The notes under the pieces: generated by a model
The model's input: only the letters and a program-made list of their open reading frames with translations
Told to the model about the DNA's origin: nothing
Databases searched by the model: none
Shown: piece by piece, positions 14,492 to 21,245 of the stretch
How positions within the stretch are numbered: the first letter of the stretch is position 1
Layout: every line of letters starts with the position of its first letter
Translations under genes and position numbers: made by a program
Virus record (IMG/VR): IMGVR_UViG_3300028840_004389
Span: 1 to 30,804 of that record
DNA: 30,804 nucleotides
From: a virus
Strand: one strand, 5' to 3'

Positions 14492-14966
14492 CTATATATT
14501 CCTCCGTGTCTCCTGCGTCTTGCTCTAAGGGGTCTATCTGCCATGTGAGGCCTGCGTATTGGGCGGCGTCCATAGCTACTTCGTTCATCTTCCGGTAGTC
14601 GATGGTGGTTACTTCGTTTAATGTGGGGCTCATTATGTTGGGGTCGCTCCAGTCTATTGACCCGTCTTCGAGGCGTTTCACGGGGTCCTCTTCGTCGAAG
14701 AGTACCGGGTTGTCCTTGGTGCCGATTCTTACGCCGCAGTTGTTACGGTAGAGAAGGGTGGGCTCGGTTGTCTGGTATGTGTCCTGGTGGTCATACACCC
14801 ACTGTCGCCAGTAGATAGGTAGGTTTGCTATTAACTGGTACACGCTCTCCTCGTGGTTTAGAGCTGCTACTTGGTTAGTCCGGTCTAGCTGCCGGATGAA
14901 CACTTGGCTTATGTCGGGTTTCTCCCTGAAACTGGATTCACCGAACGGTCTATCACTCATCTTCAT
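14436..14966 (-). CDS. Soluble hypothetical protein of the ATPase operon
   Basis: 176 residues, not recognised. It is acidic and soluble, with no transmembrane segment: DISQVFIRQLDRTNQVAALN, then LPIYWRQWVYDHQDTY, then a Pro/Asp-rich middle and a basic C-terminus (ERKKTPFRRPRIP). It begins inside the end of the 71-residue membrane-protein gene (overlap 14 bases; a second ATG two codons on is possible) and runs 56 bases into the ATPase gene, so the three should be made together. Perhaps a minor virion or ATPase-partner protein. Confidence 0.6.
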   Translation of the reverse strand: MKMSDRPFGESSFREKPDISQVFIRQLDRTNQVAALNHEESVYQLIANLPIYWRQWVYDHQDTYQTTEPTLLYRNNCGVRIGTKDNPVLFDEEDPVKRLEDGSIDWSDPNIMSPTLNEVTTIDYRKMNEVAMDAAQYAGLTWQIDPLEQDAGDTEEYIVERKKTPFRRPRIPDTEG

Positions 14967-15168
14967 CTATCTCCATGCCGAGGGCGTACTTCTGTATCGC
15001 TTCCATCGCCTCTAGGTTCTCTTCGCTGAGGGTTTTATGCAATAACCGGACCCACGCTACGCGGGGTTTCAGCCATCTGTATATCTTTGGGGCTAGGTAT
15101 AGGAAGACAATGAGCCCTAGAAGGGGGAGGATAAGGTAGGCGTCCCATTCAGGTGCGGTTAAACTCAT
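14953..15168 (-). CDS. Single-span membrane protein
   Basis: 71 residues. One transmembrane helix (about 10-30, AYLILPLLGLIVFLYLAPKIY) with a short outside N-terminus and a basic then acidic cytoplasmic tail (RWLKPRVAWVRLLHKTLSEE, EIDEDE). The stop and start of its upstream neighbour are adjacent. A typical minor membrane protein of enveloped archaeal viruses by layout, but no family is recognised. Confidence 0.65.
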   Translation of the reverse strand: MSLTAPEWDAYLILPLLGLIVFLYLAPKIYRWLKPRVAWVRLLHKTLSEENLEAMEAIQKYALGMEIDEDE

Positions 15169-15513
15169 TTATGGTTCTCCTCTTGCTTGTTTGGTGAGCC
15201 GGAAAAGGGTTAGGAAAAAGTCTGTCAATAATAGTAGCTGTAACATGATCAAGACCAGGAGGGCTCCCATGTATGGGAGGTTTGGCTCAGATATGATGAA
15301 GCCGCCGATGCCTACGAAGAACAATAGGTCCAGCACTACTATGAACATCTTAAAGTATCCCCAGCGGGGGAGGGCGCGGCGGGCTTTCTTCATGGTGTAA
15401 ATCTTTTTTATTAGATCCCTTTGGGTAGGCTGGTTCTCAGAGTCAGGTTGGTTCCACCATTCCTCGGGGTCTGTTTCCTCAGGTGTTGGGGTGGGGTCTT
15501 GTTCGTCACTCAA
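15169..15513 (-). CDS. Two-span membrane protein with charged N-terminus
   Basis: 114 residues. Residues 1-45 are acidic and Pro-rich (DEQDPTPTPEETDPEEWWNQ) and then basic. Two transmembrane helices follow at about 53-75 (MFIVVLDLLFFVGIGGFII) and 80-103 (MGALLVLIMLQLLLLTDFFL), ending in a short basic tail. The gene overlaps the upstream reading frame by eight bases. Membership of the ATPase operon suggests a virion membrane role. Confidence 0.65.
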   Translation of the reverse strand: MSDEQDPTPTPEETDPEEWWNQPDSENQPTQRDLIKKIYTMKKARRALPRWGYFKMFIVVLDLLFFVGIGGFIISEPNLPYMGALLVLIMLQLLLLTDFFLTLFRLTKQARGEP

Positions 15514-15916
15514 TGCCTAGTCTTTCCTTTTCTTTGTCTTCCCAGCGTCGGTTCCAGAGGTTTCTTTCAAGCCACCCAGGTTTCTCGATCTCTGGTTCAA
15601 GATCCACGACGCCTCCTTTTCTAACCGATTCAGCCCGTAGTAGGTCACGTCTTCCTCGACCTCGAATTGATACCAATAGATCCAGATAGTTGTCTACGAG
15701 GGTGCCTATGGCCTTGTCACCGAATACATCTGCGTAGCTCTGTAGGAGTACGAGGCTTCGCATCCCTTGAGGGATGTTCTTAGGGTCCGTGAGGACGGTG
15801 AGGATCTTCATGTTTATGCCGCCCTTCGCTAAGGTCTTGGAGTCGCTGCCTAGCTGGTTTGCCAGAGATGCCCCGGCCTCGTCTTCTAGGTCTTGCTCCG
15901 GGTAATCCACGCTCAT
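15506..15916 (-). CDS. Soluble hypothetical protein of the ATPase operon
   Basis: 136 residues from the ATG at 15916, which overlaps the preceding TGA (ATGA). The reading frame is open 24 codons further upstream, but those codons lie inside the neighbour and are not expected to be used. The chain is helical: an acidic N-terminus, then ILTVLTDPKNIPQGMRSLVLLQSYADVFG and DNYLDLLVSIRGRGRRDLLRAE, and a Trp-rich charged end. Not recognised. Confidence 0.6.
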   Translation of the reverse strand: MSVDYPEQDLEDEAGASLANQLGSDSKTLAKGGINMKILTVLTDPKNIPQGMRSLVLLQSYADVFGDKAIGTLVDNYLDLLVSIRGRGRRDLLRAESVRKGGVVDLEPEIEKPGWLERNLWNRRWEDKEKERLGIE

Positions 15917-16482
15917 ATTATCCCCTGTTTGAGGCCGAAATACATGATGAAGGCACCTAAGCCGAGCCAGAGAAGCCGGTTCATCCATACCTCTCCCGCG
16001 TCCTTCGTGGGCTCTGCAACGGCAAAGTCCCTGAATACGTTGATTACATGCTGTCTTAGTATCTGGTAGGCTGATACGCTGCTCAGGGTTTTCTCCTGTT
16101 CCTTTGTGAGTTGTACGGGTTCCACGGTGACGGTTGCCCCGTATGCGGTGCTTTCAATGGGTTCACTAAGGTGGGGAGGTAGTTTGTTGTATTCGTTTTC
16201 GCCCCAGGCGAATATTAGAAAGTCTTTCATGCTGGATTTAACTGGTTTCCCGGCATTGAGGTATGATGTTAAGGGTACTCCGGGGGATGCAAGCCATAGC
16301 CTCCTCTTATCGCTGTTCCACCCTGGGCCTTGTTTCTGGTATCGGTAGACCACGCCTTCATGTGGATGGCATATTAGGCCGATCTCGACTTCTTGATCAA
16401 CGGTGAGTGGATCAAAATTCAGGCTGTCTGGGTAGAATAGATACACTTCTTTACGGGTGCCCCGTTTCAGTCTATCACTCAT
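15913..16482 (-). CDS. Tail-anchored membrane protein of the ATPase operon
   Basis: 189 residues. A soluble beta-rich N-terminal domain (about 1-110: EVYLFYPDSLNFDPL, VEIGLICHPHEGVVYRYQKQ, RRLWLASPGVPLTSYL) is followed by a helical region and a single C-terminal transmembrane segment (LLWLGLGAFIMYFGLKQGII). The LICHPHEGVVYRY block looks like a conserved core. The start overlaps the end of the ribbon-helix-helix gene by eight bases. No family is recognised; possibly a virion surface or assembly protein. Confidence 0.65.
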   Translation of the reverse strand: MSDRLKRGTRKEVYLFYPDSLNFDPLTVDQEVEIGLICHPHEGVVYRYQKQGPGWNSDKRRLWLASPGVPLTSYLNAGKPVKSSMKDFLIFAWGENEYNKLPPHLSEPIESTAYGATVTVEPVQLTKEQEKTLSSVSAYQILRQHVINVFRDFAVAEPTKDAGEVWMNRLLWLGLGAFIMYFGLKQGII

Positions 16483-16606
16483 CTCTGTTTTCCTCTAGAT
16501 ATTTTTTTAGGAGCCCGTTTATTAGTGCAGAAACGTTGATGTGGGATCGCTGTTTTAGTTCATCGTTTATTTCTTTGTCTATGGTTATGTTGCGCTGCTC
16601 CTTCAT
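16475..16606 (-). CDS. Ribbon-helix-helix regulator
   Basis: 43 residues, the size of an Arc/CopG-type monomer. RNITIDKEINDEL gives the DNA-contacting strand, and the two helices follow: KEINDELKQRS and SALINGLLKKYLEENR. It should dimerise and bind a short palindrome. The gene is first in the minus operon, and the palindromic TATA box just upstream is a plausible target, giving autoregulation and control of the divergent operon together. The ATG is about 31 bases from the palindrome centre, so the transcript is probably leaderless. Confidence 0.8.
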   Translation of the reverse strand: MKEQRNITIDKEINDELKQRSHINVSALINGLLKKYLEENRDE

Positions 16607-16628
16607 CGAATAATTATGGGTATGTATA

Positions 16629-16646
16629 GGTATAAATATTTATACC
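16629..16646. promoter_or_regulatory. 18-base palindromic bidirectional TATA box
   Basis: GGTATAAATATTTATACC is a perfect palindrome whose centre is about 31 bases from both the minus-strand ATG at 16606 and the plus-strand ATG at 16668. Each side therefore has the spacing of a leaderless archaeal transcript from one shared TATA box. Confidence 0.8.
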
Positions 16647-16667
16647 TTTAACACACATTATTTGTGA

Positions 16668-17006
16668 ATGACGCATTTTGAGCCGAGGCCGAGCCAGATC
16701 AAGGAACACCGGCATAGTAATGCGTCCAAGGACACGGCGGGGGATCAGAGGTCGCCTTATACTTTATGGAGTTTAACCATGTTTCGCCCTCGGCTGCGTG
16801 ACCGGGCGGGGTCTTGTTTCCTCTCCACTCTTGAGCCTGTGGACTCTGAGTTGTTGCAGCGGTGCATGGACCTTGTTTTTCCTTGGCGGGTAGACTTGTA
16901 TATTGTCTCAGAGACTTTTTTCCAGGTACAGTTCCACGAGAAACAGGGCTGGCGGGATATAATCAACTACACGCGGCGGGCCTTCAAGGAGATGAACCTG
17001 AGTTGA
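16668..17006 (+). CDS. Hypothetical soluble protein
   Basis: 112 residues. The N-terminal half is polar and probably disordered (HFEPRPSQIKEHRHSNASKD). The C-terminal half is more structured (VDSELLQRCMDLVFPWRVDL, SETFFQVQFHEKQGWRDIIN), like a small alpha/beta domain. The ATG sits about 31 bases after the centre of the palindromic TATA box, so it is first in the plus operon, most likely leaderless. Its TGA overlaps the next ATG by one base. Not recognised. Confidence 0.6.
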   Translation: MTHFEPRPSQIKEHRHSNASKDTAGDQRSPYTLWSLTMFRPRLRDRAGSCFLSTLEPVDSELLQRCMDLVFPWRVDLYIVSETFFQVQFHEKQGWRDIINYTRRAFKEMNLS

Positions 17007-17608
17007 TGATCTGGCAACAGACGCCCCTTGGATACCTGGTTCAAGTCCTCATATTGGGGCAGCCGTTTCTCTGGATGCGGCTCTATGACTCGGAGTTATG
17101 CGTTTCAGAGTGGGTGAAATATCTCTTCTATATTGGGGGTATCGTTGCCTTAGAGGGTGTCTGGGTTTTCAAGGCAGGCATTGGGTTCTACTCCACGGCC
17201 TTGATTCTTCAGTACATCGTTTACGTCGTGGGGTCTACCTACCTCTATAATCAGCGGTACGGAATCAAGCAGGCGGTGTGTCTGGCGTTTCTCACCGTCT
17301 TTCTTAATAGTTATTACTGGGAGCTTCCGCTACACCTAGCCGAGTACATACAGGTTGGTATTTACCCTGCCCAGTTTGTGCAGCTCTGGCGGTTGACTCC
17401 GCTGGTCTTCTTCATACCCAGAGGTATGATAACGAAGAATGATTTTAAGCCGTTACTCGGTGGAGTCTTTTTCAGTATCGTTTTGATGGTTTACAGAAGC
17501 CAGCGATACCGTCAGCCCTTCCAGGCACTCACTCACCCGGTTAACCGGGTCGTATGCCTCGCGGTGCTTGTCTACGTGATAACGGGGAGGCTATATTTTG
17601 AAGATTAG
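17006..17608 (+). CDS. Polytopic membrane protein
   Basis: 200 residues from the ATG at 17006; the frame is open further upstream but that part lies inside the preceding gene. Five or six hydrophobic segments are visible, for example YLVQVLILGQPFLWMRLY, YLFYIGGIVALEGVWVF, ALILQYIVYVVGSTYL, LAFLTVFLNSYYW, LLGGVFFSIVLMVY and VVCLAVLVYVITG. No transporter signature is recognised. With a glycosyltransferase two genes on, it could help carry or modify a lipid-linked glycan, but that is only positional evidence. Confidence 0.65.
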   Translation: MIWQQTPLGYLVQVLILGQPFLWMRLYDSELCVSEWVKYLFYIGGIVALEGVWVFKAGIGFYSTALILQYIVYVVGSTYLYNQRYGIKQAVCLAFLTVFLNSYYWELPLHLAEYIQVGIYPAQFVQLWRLTPLVFFIPRGMITKNDFKPLLGGVFFSIVLMVYRSQRYRQPFQALTHPVNRVVCLAVLVYVITGRLYFED

Positions 17609-18062
17609 AAAAGTCTTGCTGCGGTTCCTCCGCAACGCCCGAGAGGATGTTTTCAGTAAGAAACTTACATGGTATGAACGGTTAAACAAGATATGGGATT
17701 ACTTTAAGCGTGGTAACGGGGAGATCCGTAACTTCCTCGCTATCTGGAACCTCATATTGTTGTTCGCTATAAACTTGAACTTCAAGCTAAGCATGACCAT
17801 CGTGTTGGTGTGGACGGTGTTGTTTATCCCCGTCTGCGTCTTGATCGGGCTCTTCTTCACTAAGAAGGTGAATATAGCTGCTGCCAAGACCAGCCCATTC
17901 ACCCAGGATAATATTTTGAGTGCTATAAGACTCCAGCAGAGCCTCATAAACCTTTATGAGTACCAGAAATCTGGCGACCCCACGTTACTGGATAAAGCCA
18001 TAGAAGAAATGAATGTCGCCCAGCATCTACGGGAGAAGTGGATTGATATATGCGTGTCATAA
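17598..18062 (+). CDS. Two-span membrane protein
   Basis: 154 residues from TTG, overlapping the polytopic gene by eleven bases. A basic amphipathic N-terminus (KIRKVLLRFLRNARED) precedes two transmembrane helices (about 47-65, FLAIWNLILLFAINLNF; about 67-88, MTIVLVWTVLFIPVCVLIGLFF). The C-terminal 60 residues are soluble and helical (AIRLQQSLINLYEYQ, LLDKAIEEMNVAQHLREKW). Thirteen bases overlap the glycosyltransferase start. Not recognised. Confidence 0.65.
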   Translation: MKIRKVLLRFLRNAREDVFSKKLTWYERLNKIWDYFKRGNGEIRNFLAIWNLILLFAINLNFKLSMTIVLVWTVLFIPVCVLIGLFFTKKVNIAAAKTSPFTQDNILSAIRLQQSLINLYEYQKSGDPTLLDKAIEEMNVAQHLREKWIDICVS

Positions 18063-19219
18063 TGCCCTTCAACTACATCGACGAATATTACTGGGAACGA
18101 TACAAGGACCAGATACAGCCCATCGCGGACAGGGTGGAGGGCTTCACCATAGTATCTAACACTGGCGTCACCCCGGAAAACACGGGCAAAGTCGAAGTAA
18201 TTATCCACGGCAAAGCACGCCGTCCCCGTGGGCTGCCTGAGATGGCGGTACGTCACTTCTTCTCGTTTCAGGGCCTCATCATAGCTCGGAAGATATGGCG
18301 TCGGCATAAGATAACTGAGGACTTGAAGAGTGTGGACGGGGATCTGGTTTACGGTTTTAGTGGGGGAGCCTATCAACAGTGTGTCCATATACTACTTAAA
18401 AATAAGAAGGGGGTCCCCGGAGTTCACCGTATGCGGGGTAACGCAAAGCTGGAGCTTAAACATGTCGTGAACGGCATTATGAAGATCGCCCTCGCCCATA
18501 TCTCAGACTGTACCATGCTGATGTATGACCGGCATGTACCAATCAACACCCACTACTATAAGTTGCTGCGCCTCTACGACATACCGAGGGAACAGATAAG
18601 CAGACCCATTGGCCTCGGGGTCGATACAGAATCCTTCACGCCTCGAAGCGAAAGCGACGGGTTCACCCTCGGATACTTTGGGCGACTCAGCCCAGAGAAG
18701 GGCACCCGCTTCATGCTGGACTTGATGAGGAAGACACCGGACACCCGTTACCTCGTCGTGGGTAAGAACATTATGGACGTAAAGTTCCCCAGAAACGTTG
18801 AGTATCATCGACCCGTCCACCACCGAGACATGCCAAGATACTATAGCAAGGTGGACGCGGTGCTGCTCCCCAGCTACGCTGAGGGTGTGAGCAACATATT
18901 CCCAGAATCCTATGCCTCGGGTAAACCAGTAATATGCAGCCACGCGGCCTACCCCGAGGACATACCCCTATACGGGGTCAAGCTACCCCACCGGCTGAAC
19001 GCTTGGATCGAGACAATCCGCAGCCTCGATAAACCAACAGCCCAAGAATGGGGAACCCGTGCCCGCGTATGGGCTGAAGGCTATACGTGGGACATTTTCG
19101 CGGAGAAGATGATCACTGAGTTTAAGAAAGTGATAAGACATGACGACACCCTGGACCGGGCGCATGGAATACCTGCACAACCTCTGGACATCGTTCCAAG
19201 GACGCGGAGTAATCCCTGA
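18050..19219 (+). CDS. Family GT4-like glycosyltransferase
   Basis: 389 residues. The C-terminal GT-B domain is clear: FTLGYFGRLSPEKGTRFMLD, then YLVVGK, RDMPRYYSKVDAVLLPSYAE and EGVSNIFPESYASGKPVICS, which holds the E-x7-E nucleotide-sugar motif of family GT4. The N-terminal domain (about 1-190) includes YGFSGGAYQQCVHILL and HRMRGNAKLELKHV. It should transfer a sugar from an activated donor onto a glycan at the membrane or virion surface. It is more GC-rich than the glycosyltransferase at 3002-4210, so the two probably have different origins. The start at 18050 overlaps the previous gene by 13 bases. Confidence 0.85.
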   Translation: MRVIMPFNYIDEYYWERYKDQIQPIADRVEGFTIVSNTGVTPENTGKVEVIIHGKARRPRGLPEMAVRHFFSFQGLIIARKIWRRHKITEDLKSVDGDLVYGFSGGAYQQCVHILLKNKKGVPGVHRMRGNAKLELKHVVNGIMKIALAHISDCTMLMYDRHVPINTHYYKLLRLYDIPREQISRPIGLGVDTESFTPRSESDGFTLGYFGRLSPEKGTRFMLDLMRKTPDTRYLVVGKNIMDVKFPRNVEYHRPVHHRDMPRYYSKVDAVLLPSYAEGVSNIFPESYASGKPVICSHAAYPEDIPLYGVKLPHRLNAWIETIRSLDKPTAQEWGTRARVWAEGYTWDIFAEKMITEFKKVIRHDDTLDRAHGIPAQPLDIVPRTRSNP

Positions 19220-19760
19220 GTACCGAAAATACATGACAATGCACATCAATGATGTGCTGATACACAACCCAGACTATACGCTGGTAGACTGCGGCTGTGG
19301 AACCGGACTAATCTACGAGCATCTACCCTATGAAGATTATAGGAGCCGGTACACTGGCTTCGACTTCACACAGGATGCTGTAGATTATTGCCTAGAAAAA
19401 TATCCCGAAGGAACCTTCTATCGGGGCGATCTGCTTGACCCTGAGAGCTTCAAACGTGGCGATCTCATGGTGACGCAGAACGTGATCCAGCATATCCTGC
19501 TCTGGCAGGAGGCCATACGGAACATATACAGCAAGAAGCCGGAAGTGATCTTAATGTGTGAGCGCACCCAGACACAGCCCACAGAGATCGCGGGGTACGA
19601 CCCCGCCGTAAGGTGGAGGTTCAACATAGACGATTACCGCAAAGTCCTAGAGTTCTACGGCGGTGACGATTACACACCCGTCGAGATCTTGGTACACCCA
19701 CGAACCACGAAAAACGAGTTAGATATGCTAACCATCTACAGAACCAGACGGAGGATCTAA
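19140..19760 (+). CDS. Class I SAM-dependent methyltransferase
   Basis: 206 residues. Motif I is LVDCGCGTGLIYEHL (about 46-60), the next acidic strand is YTGFDFTQDAVDYC, and motif IV-like GDLMVTQNVIQHILLWQEA follows, the arrangement of small-molecule or glycan methyltransferases of the Methyltransf_11/25 kind. It lies 80 bases inside the end of the glycosyltransferase gene, so it probably methylates the sugar that enzyme adds. An ATG at 19164 is an alternative start. The end overlaps the convergent minus gene by 33 bases. Confidence 0.8.
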   Translation: MTTPWTGRMEYLHNLWTSFQGRGVIPEYRKYMTMHINDVLIHNPDYTLVDCGCGTGLIYEHLPYEDYRSRYTGFDFTQDAVDYCLEKYPEGTFYRGDLLDPESFKRGDLMVTQNVIQHILLWQEAIRNIYSKKPEVILMCERTQTQPTEIAGYDPAVRWRFNIDDYRKVLEFYGGDDYTPVEILVHPRTTKNELDMLTIYRTRRRI

Positions 19761-19928
19761 AAGCTCCTCGGCCTCCATGACCTGAGTCAAGATATACAGC
19801 ACCGCCGCGCTGTTACTGCGAACCATACGGATCTCCAGCTCCTCCGCGTGTTTCTCACGGTACGCCTCGATTATCCGGTTCCACCCAGCCGGAACCTTCC
19901 AAGTCGTATAACGATCCTTATCACTCAA
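19728..19928 (-). CDS. Small ribbon-helix-helix-like protein
   Basis: 66 residues from a TTG that lies inside the end of the upstream gene; the frame is open further, but those codons belong to the neighbour. YTTWKVPAGWNRIIEAYREK looks like a ribbon strand and first helix, and SNSAAVLYILTQVMEAEELL like the second helix, though the linker is longer than in classic Arc/CopG proteins. Possibly a regulator. It converges with the methyltransferase gene and overlaps it by 33 bases. Confidence 0.5.
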   Translation of the reverse strand: MSDKDRYTTWKVPAGWNRIIEAYREKHAEELEIRMVRSNSAAVLYILTQVMEAEELLDPPSGSVDG

Positions 19929-20112
19929 CCCTATCCCTCGCCTTGTACCATTTATACAAGTGAAACACAACCCAGACTAGAAACAGATCACCAAAATAGG
20001 CACCGATAAGCTGAAACTTAGCCCCAGGACCATAGCAATACAAGATCACACTATAATGACGCACAGCCCAGAGAACAAAGGCAATAACATAGTATTTCCA
20101 AGTGAACCGCAT
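19921..20112 (-). CDS. Small two-span membrane protein
   Basis: 63 residues, mostly hydrophobic and aromatic, with two membrane segments (YYVIAFVLWAVRHYSVILY and FGDLFLVWVVFHLYKWY) and a basic end. First gene of a two-gene minus unit with a TATA box just upstream. Not recognised; it has the general look of the small membrane proteins scattered through the element. Confidence 0.6.
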   Translation of the reverse strand: MRFTWKYYVIAFVLWAVRHYSVILYCYGPGAKFQLIGAYFGDLFLVWVVFHLYKWYKARDRVE

Positions 20113-20118
20113 AGGTAG

Positions 20119-20143
20119 GCATAAAAATTTATACTATAAAACC
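20119..20143 (-). promoter_or_regulatory. TATA promoter for the two-gene minus unit
   Basis: On the minus strand GGTTTTATAGTATAAATTT contains two overlapping TATA-like boxes. The outer one (around 20137) is about 25 bases from the ATG at 20112, fitting a leaderless start. GTATAAATTTTTATGC inside it resembles the palindromic elements but is imperfect. Confidence 0.5.
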
Positions 20144-20174
20144 AATTCGTTAACTTAATCACTAACCCTGCTTT

Positions 20175-20249
20175 ATGCGTCGTTTTTCTCTTCTAACTGA
20201 CCCTTCAAAGCAGTTTTATTACTCTTCTTCCTTTTCTGTGTGGGGTTAG
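20175..20249 (+). CDS. Possible 24-residue peptide
   Basis: ATG to TAG, product MRRFSLLTDPSKQFYYSSSF plus four residues. It is in the same frame as the integrase-like fragment that starts at the next base after the TAG. No ribosome site is obvious. It may be the leftover front of a longer gene interrupted by the TAG, a leader, or chance. Confidence 0.25.
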   Translation: MRRFSLLTDPSKQFYYSSSFSVWG

Positions 20250-20369
20250 ATGTCGGCGTATGAGTATTGGTTGAATGAGCTTAGTTTGAAGGCTGAGGCT
20301 ACGCGGCTGAATTATCTGCGGTATTTTCATCGTTATCTGGGTGCGCGTGGGTGGTCGGCTGAGGCTTGA
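20250..20369 (+). pseudogene. Fragment resembling an integrase N-terminal core-binding domain
   Basis: 39 codons. YEYWLNELSLKAEATRLNYL followed by RYFHRYLGARGWSAEA matches the pattern of the first helices of the SAM-like core-binding domain of tyrosine recombinases (F/Y..WL...L...T...YL..L..FL). It then stops at TGA. The only integrase catalytic domain here lies 7 kb away on the other strand and lacks this domain. The fragment could be a decayed N-terminus, a split-integrase piece marking attP, or a small independent protein. The similarity was judged by eye. Confidence 0.4.
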
Positions 20370-20504
20370 CCGGGTTTAGGCATTGTCTCACCTATTTAGT
20401 GACTATGACTATTAAAGTAAATTGTTTAAAATAACTGTAACTATCACGGTGTTTGTAACCGTTACTGTTAAATAGTACCTATAACGGTTACTGTAACGGT
20501 GGAC
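20370..20504. other. Non-coding repeat-rich control region
   Basis: No gene is visible. The segment is AT-rich at 20400-20440 and then holds several copies of a TAAC-GTTAC motif in both orientations: TAACTGTAAC at 20432-20441, GTAACCGTTACTGTTA at 20455-20470 and TAACGGTTACTGTAACGG at 20482-20499. GTAACCGTT and AACGGTTAC form an inverted repeat. It ends five bases before a ribbon-helix-helix gene. It could be that regulator's operator, the replication origin, or both. Confidence 0.6.
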
Positions 20505-20651
20505 ATGCCTAAGCCAAGCCAAGCAAGCGTCACCCTAAACAAAAAAGTCTACAACATCGCTAAAGAAGCCGCAGAAGCCGAAGGAAAAAGCACAGCAGGC
20601 TACATCAAAGACCTAATCCTTGAAAACGTGGAGGTGCCCGCCAATGGCTAA
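20505..20651 (+). CDS. Ribbon-helix-helix regulator (CopG/Arc-like)
   Basis: 48 residues. SVTLNKKVYNIAKEAAEAEG gives the ribbon and first helix, and KSTAGYIKDLILENV the second helix after the typical G-x-S/T turn: a clear ribbon-helix-helix protein. It opens a very long coupled operon and stands immediately after a cluster of TAAC-GTTAC repeats, which is the natural operator for such a dimeric repressor. CopG-type proteins in plasmids control copy number, so a role in replication control is possible. The next gene starts within its end. Confidence 0.8.
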   Translation: MPKPSQASVTLNKKVYNIAKEAAEAEGKSTAGYIKDLILENVEVPANG

Positions 20652-20811
20652 GCAGTTACAGGAAACGACGCCGTTCCATGACGTCATAGACCCGGCGCAG
20701 GCCCGCAGCCGCACCCGAGAACTCGTAGACATCTTCATACAGAGATTCTGGACACCCTCTGAACGCAGCGAACTGAAAACCCTCGTCGAATACCTGGAGG
20801 CTGTGAAGTGA
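20644..20811 (+). CDS. Small hypothetical protein
   Basis: 55 residues from the ATG at 20644, chosen because GGAGGTG ends eight bases before it; a TTG eight codons upstream is also in frame. It is helical and charged (DVIDPAQARSRTRELVDIFI, SERSELKTLVEYLEAVK), with no membrane segment and no recognised family. It overlaps the ribbon-helix-helix gene by eight bases and the following gene by four (GTGA). Confidence 0.6.
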   Translation: MAKQLQETTPFHDVIDPAQARSRTRELVDIFIQRFWTPSERSELKTLVEYLEAVK

Positions 20812-21245
20812 CTACTCAACGTTATCATAAGATCGCTGAGGAACCAAAAATCAATTACGACCTAGCTGAACCGGAACGGCACCGTTATTCAGAGCTTGAC
20901 GTGGTGAACGAAGCCCTCCGCGAACTCCTATCACAACTCTACAGCGAACGAAGCGGCTACCTATGCAAAGACAAGGCCCACGTAGCCCTCAAGATACTCT
21001 ACCGACTCGAAGAACACCATAAGATGGCCCGCGACGGCAGACCCGACTACCCGCCCTTTAGCTGGGAGATGGTAAAACACTTCGCAACCACGCCGCCGTT
21101 CACCTACATCGAATACTCCACACCGCTTGCGGGTGGAGGCAAAAGGCCGGGGCAGCCCGCATGTATACCTAACTCCGGCGAAGCGTTCTCCCCCAGAGAA
21201 CCAAGCCAAGCTGCCCCGGCCCCACCCCAGGAGGACACCGCATGA
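20808..21245 (+). CDS. Hypothetical protein with Pro-rich tail
   Basis: 145 residues, GTG start in a GTGA overlap. Residues 1-105 are helical (LDVVNEALRELLSQLYSERS, AHVALKILYRLEEHHKMARD). The tail from about 105 is Pro/Gly/Ala-rich and probably disordered. No membrane segment or catalytic motif. Its end overlaps the next start (ATGA), with a strong GGAGGACA site inside its last codons. Not recognised. Confidence 0.6.
   Translation: MTTQRYHKIAEEPKINYDLAEPERHRYSELDVVNEALRELLSQLYSERSGYLCKDKAHVALKILYRLEEHHKMARDGRPDYPPFSWEMVKHFATTPPFTYIEYSTPLAGGGKRPGQPACIPNSGEAFSPREPSQAAPAPPQEDTA

Noticed and set aside
17036-17062. GGTTCAAGTCC, like the T-loop of a tRNA
   Set aside because: The flanking bases pair for only two positions, no acceptor or anticodon arm can be drawn, and it lies inside a good membrane-protein gene.
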